A stretch of DNA of 31,172 nucleotides from Paulinella micropora (GCA_009731375.1 BJOX01000250.1:367505-398676); one strand, 5' to 3'; positions 9,655-20,735 are shown, counted from the first letter of the stretch. A program made the numbers and translations. The notes: generated from the sequence alone by a model not told the origin.

Positions 9655-12527
9655 CTACGTAGTCGCTTGGCAGCAACCCTCATTCGAGCTCGCTGGTGGT
9701 TGCTTTCCTGCATCTGCACTTTCTCTAGCTCTCTTCGTCTGACCCTTCTTCTCCCCCACCCCGTCCTTACCCTCCTCTCCTAGATAGAACTGGAAATGTA
9801 CTATATCCTTTCTGCCGTATGTGCCTGCATGCTGTATGCGCGAATCTATACCCTTGATGTCTCCTGGCTGCGGGATTGCATAGTCTCCTGGTTGGCGGCA
9901 CCCAGGTTCTTCCTGATCCATGAATTTCATAGCGTCAATCAGTTCTTGCATGCCAGGAACCTTCTGGTAGTCCTGAAAGGCGAGAGGGCCGCCGTACTTG
10001 TCTCTTAAATCTTTCAGACATTTGCTGATACGCATCCGACGTTTCGATGAAGTAGTTGGTCTGATCGTACGCTATCAATGTGTTCGGAATCGGCTGAGAA
10101 TTCGCAGCCCTTGTACCATGGTGACGTCGCCTGGCAGCAACCAGGCAGCCAAACCAACGTCGCTGAACACCCTTAGCAATCCCGCCTGCCTTTCCTGCCC
10201 GCCGGTTATGCCCAAAAAGGTATAAAACCCGACACACGCACTATAGGGAGATCGCATTGTCGATACGATGCATTGGACAATGTATACAACACAGCCTCTA
10301 AACATCTCAGATTAGCAGCGTTCATCTTTACTATGCAATACGGAGACTCGAAATCAATTTCAGATATGGAAACAAGATCCAAAACCAGCTGCTTATTATT
10401 GGTCACGTTTGTTAATGCGCTCGCGTACGATTGGCAATTCATCGACAGTGATGGCCATGCAGCAGGATATGCTATCGACAACCCCTCGACGTAGTCCACA
10501 ACGAGAGCGCACCAGGCACGAGGATGCTTAATGAATCTTGTAACCTTGTACGATCTATCCCCTGCCTCAATAGCCTTGTGCTTGTCTGATCTCCTCCCCC
10601 GTTTCCGGTTGACTGAATCTGACGTCACGAAGTGCATGCATGTGCCAAATCTGCACGACAATCACACAAGTTACACATTCTTGATCGGCGCAGATAAAAA
10701 AATCTGTGATACCCGAGAACAATCCTGTATGAACCGCGTACTCGGACAAACGTGACCTTCCGACTCTTCTCGAAGTCTTCTGGAACCTGATTCTTAGCTG
10801 TGCCCACAAGGGCCTCCTTAAATCCTGGGTTCTTTTGCCTGTAAAGCTCCTGTGAACACAATATGCACTAGTTGGATCCACAGACAACGGAGCTCGCTTA
10901 CCCAAAGCGAAGGCAATGCACTCGTAAATGGACTTTGCGTTGGATCGATCGCCGTCCTTACGGAACCTCCACAGGAGCCTAAAATCAATAGCACACCATT
11001 ACACATATGCTTGCGCATCTAATTAACAAAACACGTTACCCCTTTTGCGACCCTAACACCAGCGGCACCCGCTTCGATTCCTTCAGGTACACTCAGGCTC
11101 ACCAGGAACCTTTTGACGTGCGATGGCCTCCAACACTCTCCCTGGCGCGTACGCTTTAAAGTCAGTCTGAACGGTAGACACAAACTCCGATTCCTCCCTT
11201 TCTTCCACAAAAGGCGATGCGGTACTGGCAAGCAAGCCACCGGTAAGAACGATGTTTCTCAATGTGAAGGGTTGCTCATCCTGTTGCTGCCACGCATATG
11301 GATTCTCCGCCGTCCTGGACATTGTATGTCGTGTCTGGCGAGGTTCATCTGTTACATCCTTCTTGGGCACTGGAAGGTACAAATTAGCACCAAAATGTAA
11401 ACCTACCTACACAACACAACGCAGCACAAATACAAATTCGCAGGCAAAACAGATTACACAATAGTTACACGCGCAAGATTACAAGCAACCAGAAGTTGCT
11501 TAATCATCTGAAACCATAACTACCGCACCAAATTGGTCAGCCTATGAGAGACGACCTTCTGCATTCCATCCGCGTGCCAGAGCTGCCAGGTGGCTGAAAC
11601 GAACTCATACGAATGCTGCTTGGCCCAGTTATAGTTCGGCTGCCAAATGCGATGCGGAGGTGGGCCGTCCAAGGGCGCGTCTGGGTCAGGCCAGTTGCTC
11701 AGAATTTGGATCAGGGCCAGAGAAACCTTGAACCCTTCGGGTACCGTAGCATACTCTCCTATCCTCGCTGCCAGGTGCTGGCCCATCGCCACGAGTCTCC
11801 GCTGGAGTTCAATGGACTCCTCACTCTGAAGCTGGGGTACCGGGCCTTGCTTGCAGACGCCGTCGACGCCGTAAACATCTATCGTCCACTGCTTGGCTGT
11901 GGATCCCACCACTGGCTCTGTTATTTTTCCCGGCCCCGGATGAATCATTGCGGCGGCTGTCTTCTGCAGCTATTGCAAATTTTCCTCGGTACCATAGTTA
12001 TCTGGGAACAATCTGTACCCATGACGATATAGATGGAAGCCCTGTGTTTCCACACCTGATACAAACGCTTCCAGGTCATAGACAGGCTGCCACTGCAATA
12101 TCGAACGTCGGGCATCATTCCATGCAATCTNNNNNNNNNNNNNNNNNNNNNNNNNNNNNNNNNNNNNNNNNNNNNNNNNNNNNNNNNNNNNNNNNNNNNN
12201 NNNNNNNNNNNNNNNNNNNNNNNNNNNNNNNNNNNNNNNNNNNNNNNNNNNNNNNNNNNNNNNNNNNNNNNNNNNNNNNNNNNNNNNNNNNNNNNNNNNN
12301 NNNNNNNNNNNNNNNNNNNNNNNNNNNNNNNNNNNNNNNNNNNNNNNNNNNNNNNNNNNNNNNNNNNNNNNNNNNNNNNNNNNNNNNNNNNNNNNNNNNN
12401 NNNNNNNNNNNNNNNNNNNNNNNNNNNNNNNNNNNNNNNNNNNNNNNNNNNNNNNNNNNNNNNNNNNNNNNNNNNNNNNNNNNNNNNNNNNNNNNNNNNN
12501 NNNNNNNNNNNNNNNNNNNNNNNNNNN

Positions 12528-12569
<42 letters not shown>

Positions 12570-12666
12570 TGATGATAATGATGATGATGATGATGAGGAA
12601 AAAGAAGAAGAAGAAGAAGAAGAAGAAGAAGAAGAAGAAGAAGAAGAAGAAGAAGAAGAAGAAGAA

Positions 12667-12731
<65 letters not shown>

Positions 12732-12807
12732 GAAAGAAAGAGAGAAAGAGAGAGAGAGAGAGGGAGGGAGGGAGGGAGAGAGAGAGAGAGTTCTGAGAGA
12801 GAGAGAA

Positions 12808-12841
<34 letters not shown>

Positions 12842-12954
12842 CTCTGAGAGAAAGAGAGAGAGAGAGAGAGAAATGATGATGATGAAGAAGAAGAAGAAGA
12901 AGAAGAAGAAGAAGAAGAAGAAGAAGAAGAAGAAGAAGAGGAGGAATTCGAAGA

Positions 12955-12999
<45 letters not shown>

Positions 13000-13046
13000 A
13001 ATAAGAGAGAAAAAGAGAGAGAGAGTGTGAGAGAGAGAGAGGGCTC

Positions 13047-13083
<37 letters not shown>

Positions 13084-13442
13084 AACCTGAAGGTGCGCAC
13101 GGCCATCCTTGTCGTATCGCATCTTGCAAAGCATTGCTTCCAGGCAGCGTAGAAGATCTGACGGCAAGGAACGGTCAGGCTGCGAAGACGATAGAATCCA
13201 TGAGTACCTAGCACGCAACCATGAAGCACTTGACACACAGCGATGATATCTACAATGAGGAACCATTATTGCTTAGACTGAGGTGCTTACTTGCAAAATG
13301 CCATGACCCATAGCGTCTTTTGGTCTTCGAGGCTCGGTCGGCTGACACTTGATAGTGTATCGTGAGTCTCTCCCTGCCGTTTCTTCCTCCGCGTCTTCCC
13401 CATGCTGTAATCAGTCCCCTGGCCGCTTTTCCACGTCACCAT
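9655..13442 (-). CDS. Ten-exon gene, 750 codons, unrecognised protein
   Basis: Exons on the minus strand: 13442-13291, 13249-13087, 12092-11993, 11956-11529, 11406-11103, 10978-10902, 10849-10713, 10650-10242, 10162-9998, 9972-9655. Every intron is GT-AG and every junction keeps phase; the sum is 2253 nt, an exact 750 codons plus stop TAG. Introns are 41, about 994, 36, 122, 124, 52, 62, 79 and 25 nt. The start is the ATG at 13442, but the frame is open further 5', so an upstream exon is possible. No domain recognised. The N-terminus is basic (GKTRRKKRQG), there is a Pro-rich stretch near PDPDAPLDGPPP, a second basic patch (VNRKRGRRSDKHK) and a Lys/Ser-rich tail; a nuclear protein is only a guess. 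The 25-nt intron and the 10241-10163 intron are the least certain. Confidence 0.68.
12093..13086 (-). repeat. Microsatellite-filled intron with a 397-bp gap
   Basis: Between the second and third exons of the ten-exon gene. On the plus strand it holds (GA)n, (GAA)n, (GAAA)n and short GATGAT runs, plus an N gap at 12131-12527. On the sense (minus) strand this is pyrimidine-rich. The donor is CAG|GTTTCT and the acceptor ATTGCAG|TGG, both phase 0. Confidence 0.75.
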
Positions 13443-13510
13443 AGCAGTCTGCCTGTTCCCCTCCTGCTCCTGCGAGGTTGATAACAGGCAGGGCACGCGG
13501 TACAAGAAGG

Positions 13511-14130
13511 TTAAGGGAAAGATGGAAAGCAAGCGGGGGGGAACAGGATGATGAGGAGCAGCTCCTGCCCGCTCTTCGACTTCGTCCACGTCGTCTTCGT
13601 CTTCCCATCCTCCTCATTAATATCACTCTCGCACATCACATGATCCTGCTCATCATCCTCCTCGTTATCACCCTCACCCTCCTCATCATCAACCTCCTCA
13701 ACTCCACTTGTTGCTCCCTCATCCTCATCAATGACATCCCCAACCTCGTTTTCATCATCCTGACCCTCATCATCTTTATTATACCCCTCCTCACCATCCT
13801 CCCCTTCTCCGCCTGTTGCTCGCTGCGTCTGCTGAACACGTTCATCTGTGTCAACAGGTACCCCCGGCTCCGCGGGGATAGTCCGATGGTCCGCTAATAC
13901 AGTGCTCTCCAAGCTCGATCGCGCTTGGACCGGATCACCCACACTTGTTAATGAACTTGGTATCGTGCATGCTGCACGACTGTCACACACCGCAGCGAGG
14001 CAATCAAGGGAATCGGTGGTAGTTGCAGAATAGGACAAACCAGATGGCGATGATGATAATGATGATGATGATGATGATGAAGAAGAAGAAGAAGAAGAAG
14101 CGGAAGTAGTAGTAGCAGTAGTAGTACTAA

Positions 14131-14172
<42 letters not shown>

Positions 14173-14228
14173 TAGTAGTGGTAAAAGAAGCAGGCGAAGA
14201 CGATGAAGAGGGAGAGGAAGTAGACGTC

Positions 14229-14286
<58 letters not shown>

Positions 14287-14870
14287 ATGGGCATGCTGGA
14301 GACGGAGAGGGAACCAGCAATCGATCATTAGAGGGTGCAGGTGAAGCAGGATTAGCAGGAGGAGAAACATGGGACGAATCCAAAGAAAAGGGAGGAGGTC
14401 CAAGAGAAAACTCATAAGGGGACGACGGTGACGCAGGATAACCACGAGAACCAAAGGGACTGCGGAACGCTGTGGCAGACGGACTGCCATTGTCCTCAAA
14501 TTGTAATTGTTGTCGTACACGTTGAATTACGTTCGCCACTATGTTGCAATCCACATCTGAACATCCCATGAATGCAAGTGATGTGTGCGACACGCTGTCT
14601 CGCTCGGTGGAAGTCCCGGTGGTAGTAGCAGTGGTGGTGGTAGTACTAGTAGGAGTAATATTACAAGAAAAGGGTAAGAACGCAGACGGCAACGACGAAG
14701 AAGACGACACAGCCATTGAAGATGGGGAAGAGGGAGGGGAGGGGGACGACATGGGAGACACACAAGAGGGGGAAGAAGTTGAAGACGGAGGAGGAGAAGC
14801 AGATGGAAGCAAAGAAGAAGAAGAAGAAGAAGAAGAAGAAGAAGAAGAAGAAGAAGAAGAAGAAGAAGAA

Positions 14871-14910
<40 letters not shown>

Positions 14911-15166
14911 TCTCTCTCTTACTCTTTCTCTCTTCTTCCTTTTTCTTCCTCTCTTTCTCGTTTTCTAATTGCATGTCAGGCGGAAGAGGTTTCACACGGT
15001 TGATTATTCCCGACACATATGAATCTCATCGACCACCTGTGGAAGAAGAAGAAGACGAAGAAGAAGAAGAAGAAGAAGAAGAAGAAGAAGAAGAAGAAGA
15101 AGAAGAAGAAGAAAAAAAAAAAGAAGAAGAAGAAGAAGAAGTAGTGGGAGTGGTGATAGTAGTAGC

Positions 15167-15230
<64 letters not shown>

Positions 15231-16300
15231 ACCACGACAGTGTTAGCAGTTTTGGACACTCCGTAGCACGTACACAAACCGCGCCACACTATCAGATCAC
15301 TTGGAGACTTCAGGTTCAACGCCCTGGCCCCTGGACTTTTTTCCTTTTCCAACAGGACTTTCAACTCGTGTTCGTACAGAAAGGTGATTTCCTGGTCTGC
15401 TTCAATGGTTCGGATGGGTATGATCTTAATCTCCCAGAGGCCCACCTCGAAAACAGCTGCTATGTCTTCTAAGCTCTCACTCTCGACTAATGGCAATAAC
15501 GGTTTCAATAGTGTCCTGAACCGCCCCTCTTCTACATAGTTCTGTCGCTCTATGTAATGTCTGACATTCTTCACTTCCTTCTTGTCGTGAAAAATACCAT
15601 ACCTCGCATTTGCTTTACTGCTATGGTTTACATATCGGATATGCTGCTGCGGAATAAAAATTACATTTCTGTAACCCCTCTTGCCCCCCCCCCCCCCCCC
15701 CAACCCCCTCCNNNNNNNNNNNNNNNNNNNNNNNNNNNNNNNNNNNNNNNNNNNNNNNNNNNNNNNNNNNNNNNNNNNNNNNNNNNNNNNNNNNNNNNNN
15801 NNNNNNNNNNNNNTAGCGGGATGATAAAATCCATGCGATGTCTGAGAATCCCAAACACGGTTGACGTCGCAACATTCCGCGTAGTGCAAGCAATGGTGAA
15901 CACATTCAGAATCGATCGCCTCCGTACAGATTGCGTAACCCTTTGGGATGCGTTGCTTGGCAAACAAACCAATACCACGATCGTCGGTGGTCTTAAGATA
16001 CGCGTAATCTGATTTCGCAACTGCTGCTGCTGGAAGAAGTTCTTTGCCTGTGCCATAATCCATCACTGTCAGTAGTTGTACAGGGCTAAACCTGTCAGCA
16101 GACGCAAATTGGCAACCTCTCGAACTTGGTTGCACCTTATAGTAAACAGTATGTATGCCAGGGCGATCAAGTCCAGTCGCCGATGAACGCGATGCATATT
16201 CCATCTTCAGCTTGGCAGGGAGAGGACGGTTTGTTTGTGCCTGTTTAAGAAATACTTCCTCCAAGTGCGGTTTAGCGTCAGCCCACGTGGAGTCGGACAT
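13511..16300 (-). CDS. SET-domain protein with Ser/Thr-rich low-complexity tail
   Basis: Predicted lysine methyltransferase-type protein. From the ATG at 16300 (the frame is open to an acceptor-like CCAG at about 16387) the SET motifs appear in order: DRGIGLFAKQRIPKGY (the G-x-G cofactor-binding start); after a 102-N gap (15712-15813), IRYVNHSSKANARYGIF (the NHSC-x-PN motif as NHSSKAN, keeping Asn-His but lacking Cys and Pro); then EADQEITFLYEHEL with the C-terminal tyrosine. A 72-nt intron (15036-14965, GT-AG, phase 1) removes an in-frame TGA. Beyond it the same frame runs to 13511 through long Ser and Thr runs from TTC-, CTT- and ACT-type trinucleotide repeats, then an acidic stretch (EDGEEGYNKDDEGQDDENE). 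SET proteins methylate histone or other lysines; the altered NHSC site makes activity uncertain. Confidence 0.72.
14047..15233 (-). repeat. Trinucleotide repeats coding Ser and Thr runs
   Basis: Several blocks of (GAA)n and (TAG)n type (plus strand) at about 14047-14300, 14813-14910, 15043-15140 and 15160-15230. All have 3-bp units and preserve the frame of the SET gene, giving poly-Ser and poly-Thr. Confidence 0.8.
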
Positions 16301-16434
16301 TGTTCCAGCGCCTTTTCTAGTGCCACAATAACTTTGTTCAGGTTTCTCACAGTCAAACCATCCCAATCCAAAAGACCACGTAGTACCTGGTATCACGGAG
16401 AAAGATTAGAACGCAACAAAGAGAGAAAGAGAGA

Positions 16435-16441
16435 AACAAGC

Positions 16442-16473
<32 letters not shown>

Positions 16474-16486
16474 GAGAGAGAGAGAA

Positions 16487-16527
<41 letters not shown>

Positions 16528-16528
16528 A

Positions 16529-16565
<37 letters not shown>

Positions 16566-16578
16566 AGGAAAAACAAAG

Positions 16579-16634
<56 letters not shown>
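16435..16634. repeat. (GA)n / (GAAA)n microsatellite
   Basis: Imperfect GA repeat. It is pyrimidine-rich on the minus strand, just upstream of the first SET-gene exon, so it may be that gene's intron. Confidence 0.9.
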
Positions 16635-16637
<3 letters not shown>

Positions 16638-16929
16638 CAGACACACACAGACATTCAGCAACGATGGGGATGCATGTCGCGACAGACACACCCACACGAA
16701 CATACAGCAACGATGTTGCTGCATGTCGCAACAGACACACATAGACATACAGCAACGATGGTGCTGCACGTCGCCACAAACACACACACAGAGACATACA
16801 CCAACGATGGTGCTGCATGTCGCGACAGGCACATACAGACATGCCGAAACGATGGTGCTGCATGTCGCGACAGACACACACACAAACATACAGCAACGAT
16901 GGTGCTGCATGTCGCGACAGACACACCCA
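16635..16929. repeat. 47-bp minisatellite, six copies
   Basis: Tandem units with the core CAACGATGGTGCTGCATGTC. Cores start at 16659, 16708, 16753, 16802, 16847 and 16894, giving spacings of 49, 45, 49, 45 and 47 bp; units vary mostly in their CA-rich part. Reading frames across it exist on both strands but are repeat artefacts. Confidence 0.85.
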
Positions 16930-16930
16930 G

Positions 16931-17395
16931 AAAACGCACATCAAAAATGCGTGCTCGCAGCCACGACGGGGAAGGCGGCCGCCTCCATCGGTGCAAGGAC
17001 ACTGCATTCCTATGTCAAACTACCAACGAACTTCGAGAACAGGTGTATTTTTGATGTGCGTTTTCACAGGAGCCCAGTGGTACAAGAATATTATCAAGGT
17101 TGCAAGACGAGTGGAAAGGAACGAAATCGCGTATCATTGACGAGATCGCCTTTTTGGGCAAGCGTGGCTGGTTCTGGCTAAACGAACAGCTGCAAGAAAT
17201 TTTTCCTGGGCGACAACAGGATTTTGCGGGCCTGAGGCTGATCGTGGTCGGTGATGTCAACCAGTTACCACTAGTGAAGGACAGGGCGCCCTGGATGCCA
17301 GACAAAGAAAACAACCCGGGAAAATAACCCGGTAGAAGAGACTGGGCGGCTTTTCAAAAACATTAAGCCACGTGGTGTACATGGTTTACCACTAC
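16931..17395 (+). pseudogene. PIF1-family helicase fragment
   Basis: Part of a PIF1/Helitron-type DNA helicase. The first block (16931-17042) reads VLAATTGKAAASIG then LHSYVKLP, the region after the Walker A loop. The second (17100-17327) has IIDEIAFLGKRG (Walker B) and VVGDVNQLPLVKDRAP (motif III). A third, GRLFKNI, follows in another frame after an imperfect 13-bp duplication (AACCCGG at 17313 and 17326). The Walker A segment and all later motifs are missing; microsatellites flank both sides. The first two blocks are also in different frames; a GT-AG pair at 17043-17069 (27 nt) does not fix this. It may be a Helitron remnant or a broken host PIF1 gene. Confidence 0.75.
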
Positions 17396-17402
17396 TTTGA
17401 TC

Positions 17403-18011
<609 letters not shown>

Positions 18012-18084
18012 AAGAAACTGAAAAACAAAGACCGCGAAAAAAAGCCACTGAAAAACAATCACAATTCATGGAATTATTCACGGT

Positions 18085-18535
18085 GGGTCACCTTCCACCA
18101 CTGTACACATCACTCCTGACCACGCGACAGTAGTGACGTGTAATAAGCGGTTAACAGTGGCAGACCTTGCGGTGTTTTTTGTATATTTTTGAAAAGGCAA
18201 TTGAGGCAATCGCCTGTTCCGGCCGATGAACTAAAAGGCAGCGATGGGTGGCCCCACCGGACACTCCACCTTCCACCAATCTTTACACGTCACTGCCGAC
18301 GGCTGTCGGCAGTGACGTGTAAGAAGCGGTGAACACTGGCAAACCTTGCGGTGCTTTTTGTATATTTTTGAAAAGGCAATTCAGGCAATTGCCTGTTCCG
18401 GCTGATGAACTAAAAGGCAGCGATGGGTGGCCCCACCGGACACTCCACCTTCCACCAATCTTTACAAGTCACTGCTGACAGCCGTCGGTATAAAAAGCGG
18501 TGAACAGTGACCCACCTGGCATTGTTTTTTCATTT
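18085..18535. repeat. 179-bp satellite, two and a half copies
   Basis: CCTTCCACCA recurs at 18091, 18269 and 18448, giving 178- and 179-bp periods. The units share GAAAAGGCAATT, CCTGTTCCGG and GATGGGTGGCCCCACCGG. The middle unit carries a perfect 18-bp hairpin (18283-18300 with 18305-18322, loop GGCT). The first unit has it mutated and the third has lost its right arm. Confidence 0.85.
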
Positions 18536-18753
18536 GTCGGCAATCACTCTCTCTTTCTCTGGGTGAATTCATTTTATCATTTGACTATTAGGCAAAAATG
18601 ATAAAAATCTAGGAAGGTTGTATTATTTTTACCACATAGCTTTATATTTTTACCACATAGCTCAACACTCTCTCTCTCTCTCTCTCACTCTCTCTCTCTC
18701 TCTCTCTCCTTCTTGTTCGATTTTATTGAGAGAACAATTTTACAATGGGACTC
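18536..18753. other. Short unique spacer with (CT)n
   Basis: AT-rich, with a small TTTTTACCACATAGCT direct duplication near 18628-18661 and a CT run at about 18668-18708. No gene seen. Confidence 0.5.
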
Positions 18754-18823
18754 AGGGAACGTCCACGTGAAAAGTATAGCTAGTAAGTTATACCTTTATC
18801 AAAGGTGGAAACCTAATTATTCA
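18754..18823 (+). repeat. 70-bp direct repeat, copy 1
   Basis: GGGAACGTCCACGTGAAA through AATTATTCA; about 85-90% like 19021-19088. A CT/TTC microsatellite lies between the copies. Confidence 0.75.
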
Positions 18824-18825
18824 AA

Positions 18826-18827
18826 GG

Positions 18828-18859
<32 letters not shown>

Positions 18860-19008
18860 CTTTCTCTTTCTCTCTCTCTCTCTTTCTCTTTCTCTCTCTC
18901 TCTCTCTCCCTCTCTTTCTCTGCCTCTCTCTCTCTCTCTTTCTCTCTTCTTCTTCTTCTTCTTCTTCTTCTTCTTCTTCTTCTTCTTCTTCTTCTTCTTC
19001 TTCTTCTT
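18826..19008. repeat. (CT)n and (TTC)n microsatellite
   Basis: CT-rich then TTC repeats between the two 70-bp direct repeats. Confidence 0.92.
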
Positions 19009-19020
19009 CATTTTTATTGA

Positions 19021-19088
19021 AGGGAACGTCCACGTGAAACGTATAGCTATTAAGTAATACCTTTATTAAAGGTGAACCTAGTTATTCA
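19021..19088 (+). repeat. 70-bp direct repeat, copy 2
   Basis: Second copy of 18754-18823 with a few substitutions and a 2-bp deletion. Both copies are preceded by TTTTATTGA. Confidence 0.75.
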
Positions 19089-19171
19089 GTTGAGCGTATT
19101 AAGGAAGATACTAAATTAGTATTCAGCGGCGCAGTATTAATATTGCATTATAGTTATTAAAACTAATATTT

Positions 19172-19174
19172 TTG

Positions 19175-19264
<90 letters not shown>

Positions 19265-19284
19265 CTACCTACCTACCTACCTAC

Positions 19285-19318
<34 letters not shown>

Positions 19319-19432
19319 CTCTCTCTGTCTCTGTCTCTGTCTCTGTCTCTCTCTCTCCTCTCTCTGTCTCTGTCTCTGTCTCTCTCACTCTATCTACTAT
19401 CTATGTATCTATCTATCTACCTACCTACCTAC

Positions 19433-19483
<51 letters not shown>

Positions 19484-19484
19484 G

Positions 19485-19555
<71 letters not shown>

Positions 19556-19630
19556 GCTATCTATCTATCTATCTCTCTCTCTGTCTCTCTCTCTATCTCA
19601 CTCACTCTATCTATTTATCTATCTATCTAC

Positions 19631-19669
<39 letters not shown>

Positions 19670-19670
19670 C

Positions 19671-19733
<63 letters not shown>

Positions 19734-19745
19734 GCTACCTATCTA
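19172..19745. repeat. (CT)n, (CTGT)n and (TATC)n array
   Basis: CT and CTGTCT tracts followed by long TATC with TACC variants. No gene. Confidence 0.95.
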
Positions 19746-19910
19746 GCCTTTCCCGCCTTTCGCGTACCTGAGCTGTTTCTTCTGCGGTGTTGTATAGTGT
19801 GTTCCTTTTATTGGTTTGTCTCTCTCACACACACATACATGCACACATACACAATAACATACATATATATCTTTCGCCCGTGTCAGCTTTTTTACGCACC
19901 GGTTTACAAC

Positions 19911-20445
19911 ATGTCCGCTCCGTGGCCTCGTCGCTTCGTCCAGCTGGAGTTGGATGTCCACCTCAAGGACGTCAACCGCTACCCTGTGCTGGCTGTTCCC
20001 GCCAGCTTCGGCCCCTCCACTGACGTTTTCTACTACAACCTATGTATGTATGTATGTATGCATGTATGTGTATGCATGTATGTGTATGTATGTATGTGTA
20101 TGTATGTATGTGTATGTATGTATGTGTATGTATGTATGTGTATGTATGTATGTGTATGTATGTATGTGTATGTATGTATGTATGTCTGTCTGTCTGTCTG
20201 TCTGTCTCTGTCCCAACCTGCCTCTGCTTCTCTACCGCCATATAGGGAGGTACTACCCCGGCAAGGCGTACCATGCCTTGTTCGTAGTCTATGGTTACTA
20301 CCTACTGCCTGGCAAGTCGTGGGTTCGATGCTGTTGGTACCGCGACAGTCGCGGAGGCCGCGTCTACGAGTACGAGTACTCCCCGGACTGCCCCTATTGC
20401 CTGCAGGGACTGGATTTCTGCATGGGGGAGTGCTTGTGCAAGTGA
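19911..20445 (+). CDS. Two-exon gene, 110-residue protein with Cys-rich tail
   Basis: Exon 1 is 19911-20043 (ATG start, MSAPWPRRFVQLELDV), exon 2 is 20246-20445 (stop TGA). The intron starts GTATGTATG and ends CATATAG; splicing joins CTA T|GG to make Leu-Trp and keeps one frame of 333 nt. No signal peptide or membrane segment is evident. The second exon is rich in Tyr, Trp and Cys and ends CPYCLQGLDFCMGECLCK, with six cysteines in 18 residues, which could bind metal or form disulfides. I do not recognise the family. Base and codon use are GC-rich compared with the AT-rich surroundings, which supports a real gene. A CAG before the leader (about 19886) could be an upstream acceptor. Confidence 0.75.
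20044..20245 (+). repeat. (TATG)n/(TCTG)n repeat forming an intron
   Basis: TATGTATG and TGTGTATG units followed by TCTG units fill most of this 202-nt intron of the 110-residue gene; a short Pro/Ser-type unique end leads to the acceptor. Confidence 0.8.
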
Positions 20446-20515
20446 ATGAGCTTTTAGCTCTCGACATTTCAAGTCGTTCTTATTATTAAATTAAATTATT
20501 TTTTCTAAGGCTAGT

Positions 20516-20560
20516 TCCTCTCTCTCTATGGTGTGTTCCTCTCTCTCTCTCTCTCTCTCT

Positions 20561-20594
<34 letters not shown>

Positions 20595-20686
20595 ACCTAC
20601 CTACCTACCTACCTATCTACCTACCTATCTACCTACCTATCTACCTACCTATCTACCTATCTATCTACGTATCTATCTATCTATCG

Positions 20687-20735
<49 letters not shown>

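Noticed and set aside
11945-13266. Single long minus-strand frames of about 400 codons through the gap
   Set aside because: They run through N and CT/CTT repeats; splitting them at CAG|GTTTCT and TTGCAG|TGG gives a phase-consistent exon pair.
16353-17181. Cys/His-rich frames in the 47-bp minisatellite
   Set aside because: They exist on both strands and vary with the tandem units; not evidence of a zinc-finger protein.
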